Shown piece by piece: positions 11,801 through 23,107 of a stretch of DNA of 64,000 nucleotides. Source of the stretch: Caenorhabditis elegans. Its lineage: Eukaryota > Nematoda > Chromadorea > Rhabditida > Rhabditidae. The position numbers were made by a program, and so were the translations under genes. Below the pieces are notes generated by a model. It worked only from the letters and a program-made list of their open reading frames with translations, had not been told where the DNA came from and made no database searches. Location of the stretch: the NCBI RefSeq assembly GCF_000002985.6, contig NC_003281.10, positions 3,782,001 through 3,846,000 on the forward strand, given 5' to 3'. Position 1 is the first letter of the stretch. Each line of letters begins with the position of its first letter.

Positions 11801-14800
11801 ATTGAAGGAAAACAGGCGATCGTTCATCACTGGTTCCCCAGTTTCCGAATGCAACCAGTTGACGATCGTAAAGTTTGTGTCCGAAAGCAATCCAGTCACG
11901 TCGGATGAGCTCCTCGAATCCTTTCACAGTCCGGTAATACTCATCGAGCATAATCTTTGCAAGTGTTGTAACCTGTGTAGTTCTATCCCATCCATCAGAA
12001 CAATGAACCAAGACGGAATGTCCTTTTGAGAGATGATCGGCACAATTGGCAGCATTCACGAGTAGATTGCTCAGATTGAGAAGCCATCCAGTTGTTTGAA
12101 GACTTGTTAATAATTGTTCATTGGGTCCAAGATTGTGAAGCATCGTACGGACATTGTTGAAAGATCCACGAACAGCATGAATGTTAGGTAAACCGAGAAA
12201 TTCCAGTTTCGCTTGTTGGTAGTATTCTGGAAATTAGAATGTATTGAAAATTGTAATGAAATTAATTTGTATTTTTCAAAGCAACAAGCTTAAAATTTAA
12301 AAATTTCAAAGTCGTTTCTGTCTAGGCAGTTTCTAAAAATCCAATAGACTATAAAATAACCAAAATAAACCAGAATTTATAGAATATTATTATTACGCAA
12401 AATATCTCGCAGCGAAAACCACAGTAACCATTCAAAATACTACTGTAGCGCTGGTGTCGATTTACGGGACCGATTTACGAAAATATATGATTTTCTATTG
12501 GTTTTTTTTTTCATTTTTGGGCTTTCTTCGAATATTTTATTTATTTATAAAGAATTTTAAGCGAGAAAACGTGCAATTATGGCAATTACGAAAGAAAATT
12601 GAATATCGATGTCACAACAAAAATTAAATTTTTTCAACTCATCCCGTAAATCGGCACCAGCGATACAGTAGTCATTTTCAGTCATTTTTTTTTCAAATAC
12701 CGTATATTCTCTATTAGTGCTGCATGCAGCACTAATTTCCAGGCTCTTTTTTAATGCAGCACTATTAGAGACTGCAGCACTAATTTTCGAACGGCTATTT
12801 TCAATTGAAGATCATTAGTTTTTAGTCACACAAGCTCATCTTTTAAGCAGATATTCATTAAAACTGTGTACTTTTGTAACAAGAATGACCCAATAATTTA
12901 ATTATATTTGTAAAATAATAAGAAATCATCAAAAATATACAGAAAATCTCCCCAAAATGTCGAAACTATTGAGTGACTTTTTCAAAAGAAAAAGGGGGTG
13001 CAGCACTATTAGAGACTGCAGTACTACTGGAGACTGCAGCACTAATAGAGAATATATGGTAATTTAGACAATTTAAATAAGTATACCTGTATTCTCGAAT
13101 CCACCACTCCTTGCTCTGTTCGCAAATGCAGAAGTATATCCACGTGCATCCATAATAATAAACTGTTTCTTTTCTTCTCCTTCAATCCTACTCGCCTTCA
13201 CAGCTTCTTCAATAATCTTCTCATCCGTCGGATTTCTCCACGATAATATTCCAACTTGAGGTTGTGAGCTTCTCATCAGAACTGCTCTTGTCTTCCGACA
13301 CCTCCAAATGACTGCTGGGAATCGACCAATTGATCTGTATGGAGCACCTTTTCGGATATCGTCATCTGTGATTCCTTTTGGGACGATGATCTTCTCCGGG
13401 TATGTTGGGCAGACTCTGGAAAGAATTTTTTTTGAGATATTGATGATTTTTTGAAAAATATAATTTATTTGTTTTAAAAAGATTAACAAAAACTCCACTG
13501 AAAATTTTCAAATGTTTAATCTTCCTAACCTGGTAGATGAAATTCTAATCATTTTCAATTTCAAAAGTAATCTACACAATTTTGAGATGTTTCTTAAAGG
13601 CGCACGGATTGATTTAGATAGGTCTCGGCGTGCAAAAAAGTTTATGGTAATTTTTTTTAATGAATTGACTTTGTTTTCTACGAATTTTGTACATTTTTCT
13701 GTTAAAAATGGTTTAAAATCAATTTTCAATGTACAAATAAAAAATTTTAAATAAAAAATGTGCTTATGCCATCTATACTTTAAAATCTGACTTTGAACAC
13801 ATTTGTAACAGAAAAAATACTAAACTCACTGAAAATTAAGTAATTTCTTTTTTTTTTTTAATTTTTGCGTTTCTAACTTACCCATATGATAAATCAGAGC
13901 GCCTTTAAGAAGACATATTTTCAAAAAAAAACTTAAAAACTTACTCAAAATTCTCATTAACACTTGAAATTTGAAAGTGTTCTGACATTCCCAATCGATT
14001 AAAATCAATGTGAGTGATCTCCTGAGCCACTGAATCAGCTCTGAGCAGCCATGAAGGAAGTTTTCCATCTCTATCAAGCTCATCAACTGCTTCCGAGAAT
14101 TTCCAAGCAAAGGCATTCAACGATTGCATTGGATTATCCGTATTTTTCGAAGTCCAATCCTGTGGCCTCGATGTGTAAATCGATGAAATCGGACGATTGA
14201 GTCTTTGAAATGCTGTGTAGAGGATTTTGTGTACGAGAGCCGCGTCTTCAGCCGTTTTGAAGCAAATTGTGAACATTCGTCCAATTTTCAGAGATAAATG
14301 AATGAAAGCTGGGATGGCGAGATCGATTTGTTCAATGTCTTGAAGTGGAAATACAAGAAATCGAAGAGCTTCTTCAACTTCTTTATCTTTTAGTATCACT
14401 ACTATCTGAAATTTATTAATTTTTAAATTCAAATTTCAAAATTAAATAAATTATTGCATACCCTGAAATTTGTGACAAATAAACTTCCTCCTTCAATCGG
14501 AAATTCTGTTAATTTGTTGATAGGCGCTCGTTCTTCACCCGGGAGCAGTTCAACTACTGTTTCATAGTTTTGTGGCATATTTTCTGATTCTTCAGTTACT
14601 GGTGGCATTCCAAATGTGTAGTTTAGTTCATGCAATGTCTGAAAAATTATTTAAATTATTATTATTATTATAAGTTCATCCCTACATTTTCATTGTGAAA
14701 AGATCGAAATAAACGTGATAGCGGCATTTTAAAGGTTCAGAAAATCTAGACTATAGCATAATCGATAATTGGTGCCTACTGACGTAAGAATCAATTGAAA

Positions 14801-17400
14801 GTGCGCAGGCTTTTGCAGAAAGCTTTATATTTGCTTTGCCCTGTGAGAGCACACACACACAAACTGCTTGAAACAAAAAAAATGGCATGGGAAATGAAGA
14901 AAAATGTGGATCTTCACGCTTAATGACTATGGAGAGGGATTTTTAAAGGCGAATAGGCGGTACTTATGAGAAGTTTTTTTTTCAGAATCCCGTGTTCGTT
15001 TCAATGTGACCTACCGTCAAGCCTATTTCCTAAGCTCAATCAATTTTCTCCCATTTTCTCTGTTAAAATTTGGGACAATCCGGGGCTTCAGAAATTTGGA
15101 ACACAAGTAAACGCCTTTAAGAAGAACTAAAAACTACTATGGAAACACGTTTGCCAGCAAGGACACACCTTCAGATAAAATCTCTCGCAGAAAAAATTCC
15201 AAAAAATCAATAAAACCCTCTGTCGACAGTCATTAAAGCTTTCGGTGAACTTTCTCCCATTTCATTCCGAGTAAACACGTGACGCTGATCTTTGGCTTGG
15301 CGTGGCAGGCAGCAACCCCGACGACCTGACCCCATCTTGATATTAAGAGCTATTTTGCGATTCCCAACGCCGATAACACTCTTTGATCGCGAATCACGTG
15401 TGCGGGTTCTCTTCCGATGTTCCATTCGATTGTGCTCTCAGGGCCGTTCGGTTCGTGAACCGTAAACACTTAGGATCGTCGCTTCAGTAAACTTGGTAAT
15501 CTCTCTGACACACGCCATTGCACATGTTCGGGTTTTTTGTTTACTTTCTACTTTTTCCAAGAGGGTGTTCACATTAATTGTGGTCAGTGAAATTGTTCGG
15601 AAGTTGGACAGAATGACATCATTATTCAAAAATTTGAATATGATTTTGTATTTTGGTGTATTTTCAGATTTGTTATTAGTACGATAATGGGATACCCTTC
15701 TAAGGCGACTGATCTTCAATTTATGAATTTTCAGGTCTCGATTTTCCCAAACTAATCAACAAAACCTCTTCCTGCGAGTTTTGAAAACGCAGTTTTCTAC
15801 CTTTTCAATCGAGAAGGGAAGCAATAAGAAACGGTTTGTTCTAAATCTCTTTACTCTGCACACTATTTCGTTACATACAAAACAGGTGATGGGGCGAGAG
15901 TGATGGAGAGATGATGAGAGAACAAAGAAGAATGAAGAGATGGACACTGTGAGAAAAATGATTTCTTTCGCCAAAAAATCAAGAAAGACTGAAATTTTAA
16001 CGAGGGGTCTTTAGATAGTTAGGCAACAAAACTAGCAACTTCATCAAAAAAAATATAGCTAGTTTCGAGTCAATTGCTATAAACAATTTTTGATGAATAT
16101 GACTTGACAGTTTCATCGAAGAAAAGAACAATTCTAGAAAAAGCTTTTTCTTTTTTGACCAAATTATAGCCTATTCGGGTTTAAAGGAAAAAAAGCCAAC
16201 GACTTCTGCGCCCACACTTTTCCGTGAGAAAAAAAAGGCGAAGAGCATTGGGCAACTGAATCAAGAAGAGAAAATAAAAATCTATTATGACAAAAGAATG
16301 AAGGTTCATGAAGAGAGAGGGCGCCACCACCCCAACTGAAAAAGAAATTTAGTTTATATCAGCAATCAACAACTTGTTTTGAAGGCAAAGTTGGATAGTT
16401 GGAACATTACGTCCTCCCTATAACATTATGGTTAGTGATGTCTAAATTGTTTTTTTTTCCTATTTGTAGGGAATTTTTTGTCAACGAAATTAAAGGAGGA
16501 CAGAAAACATTTTCAAAAGTGGCTGAATATTGGTAATTGGAGATTTTGTTTCAAAAAACCAAAAAAAAAATCCAAAATGAGAACTGCAACCAATCAGCGA
16601 TTCGCTCCGCCCATTTTCTGAACCAATCAGATGGAGTGTGCAGAGTTCGAAGATGCTGATTGGTCGGGGAGTTCAAATTTTGAAGAAAATCAAGAATTTA
16701 AGCTAAAAAATCTTTCTTTTGTGGTATCTTTGGATTTGAGATTATTTGGATTTTTTGAACTTTAAAAAAAAATTTCAAAAATTTTTTTAAACAGCCCAGC
16801 ACAAACGAATTGCATAGTGTCACCATTTTTTGAGTTTTTGGTTGAATTTTTGGATTTTCTTAATTTTTCTCTGTTATATGATTTAAATCATGTTTTTTTT
16901 CAGGCATTTTTCCACAAAAAAGTTAAAAATCGCTAATTCAGAATTTCAGAGGATTTCTTCAAGAATTTATTTATCTACGGAAAAATGTTTAAAGTCATTA
17001 TGAATATTGGAAAAATTGGAAATCCTCGAGAATTTTAACCAGAAAACGCGAAAATATCGAAACTACGTCATTAATTTGTGCTGGAATTCAAAAATAGCTC
17101 TGCCATTTGAATTTTTCTACAAAATTTAAGAAAAAATCGGCATAACGACAGCTCTAAACTGAAGCAAATACTAAACCCCGAGAAAAATTCCTTGTTTTCC
17201 AATTTTCCGGTCTCAAATCGTCCAGAAATCGTGTCTAATTTCGGTATTTTCCCCTTCTCTTGTCACTTCCAATTACCGCTTCTTTTATCAATGAACAACA
17301 GTGGTAAAAGAAGAGTTGCCATTCTCTTTTCCTTCTCTTATCTCTCATAAATTCCATTGTTTTCTCTCATTTTCTTTTTGTTATATTCTTTTTCTCTTTC

Positions 17401-17444
<44 letters not shown>

Positions 17445-18037
17445 ATTCACTATCAATCTACACGGTTTTCCCATAGATGCACATGTTGGAAACGAGCGTG
17501 GCGGCGACGACAGAAACGATGAAAACTATGAAATTAAACAATCGATCTGTGAATTTTGAAAAAAAGCAGCGAGGCGCAGAAATAGAGGCGGAGCATAGTT
17601 TTGTAACCCTGCGGCACTGGTTTCTACTGTTTTTTGTTGATTTTTTCTATAAATTTTCGATTTGAAGATAATAAAACAAGTAAAATTGATACTTTTTGAA
17701 AAAAAAAATCAATAAAAAGTGGAGAAACCGTGCCGCAGAATTGCAAAATTGCGACCCGTCTCTTCTTTTTTTTTTCAAATTCCCGTTCATATAAACTAAC
17801 CGCTGTAGCCGTATCAATTGATCCTGATGATTCATTCTGTACGTCAACAAACGAAGCGCCAATCTGGAACGATTCCTGACTTTGGTTAGCATTATAAGAA
17901 GCTCATAAAATACTTACATTCGCTGGACTTGCAATAAATGACATATCTTCACTGGTTCGATCCGAATCGAGACGATCAGAACGACGTCCACCGCCGCCAC
18001 CGCCGATATCAATTGCCGCAGAAGAAGTAACCGTCAT
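8613..18037 (-). CDS. mtm-3: Myotubularin-related phosphoinositide 3-phosphatase with FYVE domain
   Basis: MTMR3/4-type enzymes remove the 3-phosphate from PI3P and PI(3,5)P2 on endosomal and autophagic membranes. Long form exons: 18037-17918, 17863-17801, 14638-14462, 14405-13945, 13415-13087, 12226-11475, 10822-10059 and 9614-9260; all phases close and give 1006 aa, the length I remember for C. elegans MTM-3. PH-GRAM is in the third and fourth exons. The phosphatase domain follows, with the active-site loop HCSDGWDRT in exon 12226-11475, so the enzyme should be catalytically competent. The FYVE zinc finger is near the C-terminus (CAYC, RQHHCRNCG, CSKN, ACDSC). A short first exon at 14727-14686 (MPLSRLFRSFHNEN) joins the same 14638 acceptor in phase 0. 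The FYVE exon ends in phase 2 and fits two terminal exons: 9614-9260 (acidic) and 8838-8613 (serine/proline-rich, ends STQAVKG). A non-coding 5' exon with a GTAAGT donor at 18374 probably precedes 18054. Confidence 0.9.
9006..9120. repeat. Dispersed repeat, copy 1 (CCAATCAG-containing)
   Basis: Shares the order ACCAATCAGCGATT, GCTCC.CCCATT, AACCAATCAG.TGGAG and AGTTCGAAGA with 16570-16690. Each copy itself contains two ACCAATCAG motifs. It lies between the two alternative terminal exons of mtm-3. Confidence 0.7.
9260..9614 (-). CDS. mtm-3: mtm-3 alternative acidic 3' exon
   Basis: In frame with the FYVE exon through the acceptor GATTGCAG at 9615. It encodes a Ser/Thr run, then an acidic, Asn/Asp/Glu-rich tail with EEKEAEDPIKEAE and SFSPKSSMRKNK, ending DLLNV and TAA. 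The acceptor is weaker than the C. elegans consensus, but using it together with the upstream exons gives exactly 1006 codons. An internal donor leading on to 8838 is not excluded. Confidence 0.7.
12441..12672. mobile_element. Terminal-inverted-repeat element (MITE-like) in mtm-3 intron
   Basis: The left end (TACTGTAGCGCTGGTGTCGA and on to about 12470) is repeated in inverse at about 12643-12671 with two mismatches over 29 bases. About 230 bases long with no coding capacity. The TGTCGATTTACGGGA segment is common in C. elegans palindromic repeats (from memory). Confidence 0.7.
12698..13062. mobile_element. Second TIR element with internal GCAGCACTA repeats
   Basis: Terminal inverted repeats of about 25 bases: the left end from 12698 and the right end to 13062 match inversely around TATTCTCTATTAGTGCTGC with one mismatch. 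A perfect 22-base palindrome lies at 12714-12735. GCAGCACTA-type motifs recur internally near 12755-12780 and 13000-13045. It lies next to the element at 12441-12672 in the same mtm-3 intron. Confidence 0.75.
16570..16690. repeat. Dispersed repeat, copy 2 (CCAATCAG-containing)
   Basis: Same motif order as 9006-9120, with an extra GATTGGTCGGGGAGTTC segment at its right end. The orientation is the same in both copies. Confidence 0.7.
17403..17442. repeat. (CT)n microsatellite
   Basis: About 20 CT units in the first long intron of mtm-3, read directly. Confidence 0.95.
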
Positions 18038-20575
18038 GGGGGGACCTGTTATGTCTGAAATTATTTAATTTTAATTTTTAGGGTTTAAATGGAAATTAAT
18101 TTTAGCTTGTACAAGCTCAAAATGCACCACAAAAATAAAATAAAAAAGAAAAAAAAATCGAGTAAGAATCACAAATCTAACTTTCAAAATCGTGATTTTG
18201 GCTAAATTCTGTTAAAATTCGCTCCAAAACGTGAACTTCAAGCCTAATCTGAGCGAATCGCTGAATTCAAACATTATCTTTAGCCAAAACTTGAAAATCG
18301 TGTTATTTGTCGATTTTTTCCGATTTCTTTAGTGGCATTTTTGAATTTAAAACTATTTTCGAGTATTCACTTACCCAGGAAGATGTTAAGAAATTACGCG
18401 GAACGGAGAGTGTGAGAGACCTTTTTCTCGTTGATTTGATTTGAATGTGATGGTGTGTGTGTTCACTGAAACGACCGAATGATCGATGAGAATTGAAGAA
18501 TTGGACGATAAATGTTGCGAACACGGCAAATGCAACACAAAAAAAATGAGAGAAAAGTTTTTTTTTTGTTGATAAAAAACGCAACGAAATCGAAACGACA
18601 AGATAAGAAGGAATGAAAGGAAATTCTTCGCAGATGGGGGTTTTGATACTTTTATTTTCAAGCTAATTTGTCAACAATATTGTTTTTCTTCGAAAAAGTG
18701 AAAAATATTAAGAAAAATAGCGGGGTTTCCCATGGAAAATGGGAAATTTGCAAAAGAAATGAAGAAAAACAAAAATGATTGGAAGTACGGTTTAAAGGAA
18801 CATCGGTCAGTAAATGCGGCGGGTCCCGACACGATTCTGACTTTTGTTTTTTTTTTTTTTTTGAATTTTTTTAAATAGTTTAATTGCCTTTGTCTTAAAA
18901 AAGAGGTTATTAAACATTTAAATATACATTTTTCACCGAAAAATATAATTTGACTGGGAAAAAAAAAGGAATGCAAGAAAAAAAAAAGATTAATCACAAT
19001 AAGAATGAACATTTCACTCTTCAACGCGCCATTCAAAAATCTAGTTCAAATTCCATAGATCAAAAATTAAGTGGTCAATAAATCAATTCTTTTCCGACAA
19101 TAAAGGCAATTTTCAACAAACTCTTGTTAGCTTTCAGGATTTCTGATGGGTATTCAAAATTATTTCGAAAATCGGTGAACAGGAAAATTTTAAAAATATA
19201 AGTAATGCGGATTGTTTGTAAACAGAAATATATTTGAACTTTTTCAAAAATGAGCAAGATGATGTTTCGAAATAAGAGCCTGAATTGATGAGAGGATCAT
19301 TTTTTGGAGAACACGATGAGCATCAAGAACGCATTCAAAACGAGTGAGGGCGGGATATATGAGAGAAATAGTGCAGAGGTGAACAGGAGACTCAGACAAT
19401 TCGAGAACCGTCTGTGACGAGGCGTTGTGTTGCGCATAGAATCTGCCTCCTCGTTGGTCGTCTCCGATCAATAGGCGCGTGCTGTCTCTCTGCTCGTCTC
19501 GCAGTACTCTCTCAGCCGGGTCTAACCAGTCTCCACAAATTGCATAGTCTCTTTGCAAGCGGTCACATGTGTTCTGTTTTCTCAGTCTCTTCTCTTTGTA
19601 TTTCTCTCATTCTGTTTGTTATTATTCAGTTGTGGTGGGGATGAAGAGAAGAGAGGGAATGGATGCTGCAGAGACATTGAGAAATGCTTGAGGGTTCGCC
19701 GAAAGAACACAACACCGCTCATACACTCTAATCCGCAGTTCGTCTCTACCAGTTGCCCAATATCTCGTTCAGTCGTTTTTTTTTCGCTTCTCATCACTCA
19801 CTCACTCAGTCAACTGTTTATTAGTCGAGTGGTGTTGCTGGGTTGGATGGATGTGTCAGACGAAACCGAAACCCAAAACAATCTGGAAGAGAACTTGAGA
19901 AACAGGTTCACATTTTATTGCACAGGAAGAAGAAGAAGAAGAAGCATGAAGCATGAAGCAAATGTGAATGTAAAGGTGGAAAAATATAAGGACAGAAAAA
20001 GTTGGAAAGAGCAAGGAAATTAGAGTTGGGTATTTATAAAGCTTGAGACAATGAAACGTTCGTAGAATGATGAGTTGTGACTTAATTTCAATAAAGATCA
20101 AAAGATAACTAAATTCCCAATGGGAATCATAGAAACTGAGTCATAACTTCAAATTGACAAACAATTAAGGAATGTTCTTGCTAATTGTTTGTTACAGTAA
20201 ACAATTTGAAAGTGGCCTATCACTTGAGTGGGTTTTGTAATTTCAAATAGTTTTATCGGTAAGAACAGAGAAAATATGTCAAAGTAATTTCGATACCTGG
20301 CGGTGCCTACTGCCTCAAAATATTGTTTCGAAAATGTTCGCCTTTTCTTAGGCGCATGGGTCTCGCGAGTTACTGTACTTGTGTGGGTTTATGGGGGCCT
20401 AGTTCATTGTAATTTTCAAGTTCAATAAAAAGTTGCTGTCATAAATTTTTAAGTTGAAAAAAGTTGCAATATGGACCCATAAAACGACACAAGTTACATT
20501 GAGACCTAGACGTCTATGTAATAGTTATCAAACAAGTTATAGGCCACCTTTAACAAGAACCAATCAAATTAAGAA
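18038..20575. other. mtm-3 5' UTR/promoter and intergenic region
   Basis: A non-coding exon with donor GTAAGT at 18374 and an acceptor at 18055 lie just upstream of the mtm-3 start; an in-frame stop right after the acceptor (ACA TAA) shows that the upstream reading frame is not part of the protein. From about 18.7 to 20.5 kb only low-complexity ORFs are found, with no gene I can support. Confidence 0.6.
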
Positions 20576-22560
20576 TTATTTGGCTTCGACTGGAGTCATC
20601 TGGGCTCCAGTGTATTCTTTCGATGGGGGAGTTATGGTCCATGAAGTGGGAAGAGATTGGGCGTCGTCGTAGGCTGGTGGAGCATTTCCGTAGTTTGGAG
20701 TCATTTCGTCGATGTTCTGGAAAACTACTGTTATAAAATTAGAATTAACTATTGTTTCTACCATCTTTCTTGGGAGCGGCTTCACAACTTGCACGGCATC
20801 TGGAGCCGGGGCAATTGGAGATTCGTGAGCGGTACGGTAGAAACGTTCACGGAAGCGGAAGCGACTGTTGAATGGTTCGAGAAGGAGAACTGCGGCGAGG
20901 AAGACGAGACGGACGAAGCAATCGTAGTCGGAGAACAGGAAGCGGGAAGAATGAGTTGAGAACATTTGGACTGAAAATTAACGTGTTGTTCTAAATGTTG
21001 TGTTTATTTACATTGCATGTAGAGCATTGGGACCGAAGTGATGAGACCGAAGATTTGAAGAGATTGGAACTGACGAATGGCTTCAGCTTGATTATCAGTT
21101 GGTTCCGTGAGATTTTTAATTTTCATAGTTCCCCAAGCAAGTGCAAAGATGAACATGAGATGTCCCAAGTTTAGCATCAAAAACGGATAGTTCGGAACAA
21201 ATCTCATTTTCTCATGCACATCAAATGCTCCGTTGTAGAATGCCATGCTGAAAATCATTCCAACAGCACTTGGGATACCAGTTCGCATTCTGAAAATCAA
21301 AGATGGCTATGGCATAGGTAGGGTTCCCACGTCAACTCGCAACGGCTCATACGGCGGTCTCTTGAGACACAGCAGATCAAACCACCAGCAATGAGGACAC
21401 CAGACCAAACGATCATAAAGATGAAGGTGCAGAGCATGATTGATTTGAATGTAGAGTCACGGAGAATGATGCTAGAAGTTTGAGAAACATCGTGGGAGTT
21501 TTCCAGAATTGTGTAGTTTCCAACTACCACCTAGTTTTCGTAGATTGTATCTATAGGCTCTCATGGCAGCTCTTTTCATGAGTAACTCAGAAGTTTGCTC
21601 CTTATCATCTAATGTAAGCCTGACACAAAAAGCTTCCGAGGTATTTGTGACAAGTTTTGAAGCTTCCTTTTCTACTTTACCAGTATACGTTTTTTCAGCT
21701 AGACTGGAGCAAAGTAGGCATACATCGACCGCCAGCAAAGTTTCTTATGGCTTTGAGACACACAGGTAAGAATGTAGGCTTAACAGCTCAACATTTAACT
21801 ACAGTACCCCCACCCTCAAACCTACCAAGAAGGTGTCCTACAGTATACTTTCCTCTACATAATTTAGGCTTAAAACACCTTTTATGGAACTGAACTACAT
21901 ATTACTTAGTTTCTAATGATAAACTAAGACTCGTGAGAATGCTAGAAGCTGACATTTCAAGCTTCTCTTAAATTGAAACATGTCAACAAGTCTGGCACCA
22001 AAGTTCTGGGCTCCACGTACACTAAACTTAAAATTCAATTTAAGATCTAGGAGAATCTAGATTGAGAACTAAATATAGTTGGTACTGATTTAGAATTATA
22101 AGTAAAGCATGATTCAGAAACAATATCCAATCGAACTTACTAGTCAAAAGTCTTCAGTGCTTGAGTAATATCTGTCAGGTGCGAGATATCTAATCCGAAC
22201 AAAGCCGAGTTCATGATAGTCGGGAAGAGATTGAAGAAGTATGGTGCAGCGGAATAGGTGACATACTGTGCCAGTGGATGATCCTTATCTTCATTCCGAG
22301 CCACCGATGCATGCAACCAAAAAATTGCTATATCAGCAAATATATTGATTATCGAGTAGAAGTACATCTCGATCGGGATCGAGAGACCTTCTCCTCTCCA
22401 CTCAATCGGATACTTTTTCGAGTGTAGAATGAGAAGAAAAGAACTGGTCGGTTGGCGGCTCCGTTGGCTCCGACGTTGTCATGGAGACAATGTATCCAGC
22501 CGCATAATTATCAGTTGACCAGAGCCAGAACAATTTCAGCGGAGCGACAACTTCATGATT
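20576..22560 (-). CDS. Multi-pass membrane protein of unknown function, with PPAY-containing tail and apparent frameshift
   Basis: I do not recognise the family. Exons: about 22560-22141 (containing a +1 frame change near 22414-22418), 21471-21331, 21289-21012, 20970-20762 and 20716-20576; all junctions from 22141 onward close in phase. About six hydrophobic segments are visible, e.g. around YFYSIINIFADIAIFWLH, SIMLCTFIFMIVWSGVLIAG, MLNLGHLMFIFALAWG and CFVRLVFLAAVLLLEPF. The cytosolic-looking tail carries PNYGNAPPAYDD, a PPxY motif of the type bound by WW domains, and ends MTPVEAK. The first part (NHEVVAPLKLFWLWSTDNY and on) is in a different frame from MYFYSI; dropping one A of an A5 run would join them as TLEKYPIEW. 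If the break is real, translation could start at the ATG at 22367. The true first exon upstream of 22560 was not found. The gene lies about 550 bases downstream of toh-1 on the same strand, so a shared operon is possible but unproven. Confidence 0.65.
21472..22138. other. Intron of the membrane-protein gene carrying a coding-like ORF
   Basis: The splice from 22141 (TA|GTAAGT) to 21471 (CTTCTAG|C) restores frame as FDY-IILRD and leaves this 669-base intron. It contains a minus-strand ORF (about 21738-21535) with AEKTYTGKVEKEASKLV and AAMRAYRYNLRKLGG that reads like protein but cannot be placed in the host gene. It may be part of an inserted element or an unannotated exon. Confidence 0.4.
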
Positions 22561-23107
22561 CTGAAGAGAGAGCATGGGTTGTCAAGAGGCACTGAATTTA
22601 ATCATGCGGTTTTCCGACAAAGCTTTTCAATCTGAAAATTGGAAAATAGAGACAAAAGGGCAATGTTCAAGGAACATGAGGAGTTGGAAACTGTTGTTTT
22701 GGGAATATTCTAATAGAAATTCTCCAAACTGTCACGATGCACCATGTTCGATGCGCTAACGTGTCCTTAAAAAGACTCAAATGTTTCATTGGGCGCTGAA
22801 ATGTGGGGAAAAACAAAGATGTGCATAGAATCCCGTATAAAAATGAAAGTGAAACAAAAATTAGTTGACAAGAAATGCAAAAATAAGGGAAAACGGACAA
22901 TTATTAAAAATTAGAGGCAGAAATATACAGAAATTCGAGGGTGTTTGGGAGAGGAAACCTGAAACTGAGCATTTAATTTGTAGGTCACCGGGGGCGTAAT
23001 AAAGGAATTGTATTTTGAAAAACTGGGAAAACAGAACAAAGAGATCAATAACAAAAAGCCTGGGATTCGAGAGAAATGGGAAGGAGTAGAAGAACTAGAA
23101 AATGAAT

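Larger units (their letters stand above)
14728..17800. other. mtm-3 long intron / internal promoter region
   Basis: Separates the long-form first exons (18037-17801) from the shared exon at 14638. The short first exon at 14727 implies that promoter activity for the short form lies upstream of it. The interval holds a CT microsatellite (17403-17442), the second CCAATCAG repeat copy (about 16570-16690) and no convincing coding exon. Confidence 0.5.

Noticed and set aside
19553..20023. 156-aa plus-strand ORF with hydrophobic start
   Set aside because: The composition follows CT-rich intergenic DNA and a GAA-type repeat; no acceptor, no family resemblance, and an equally long ORF lies antisense.
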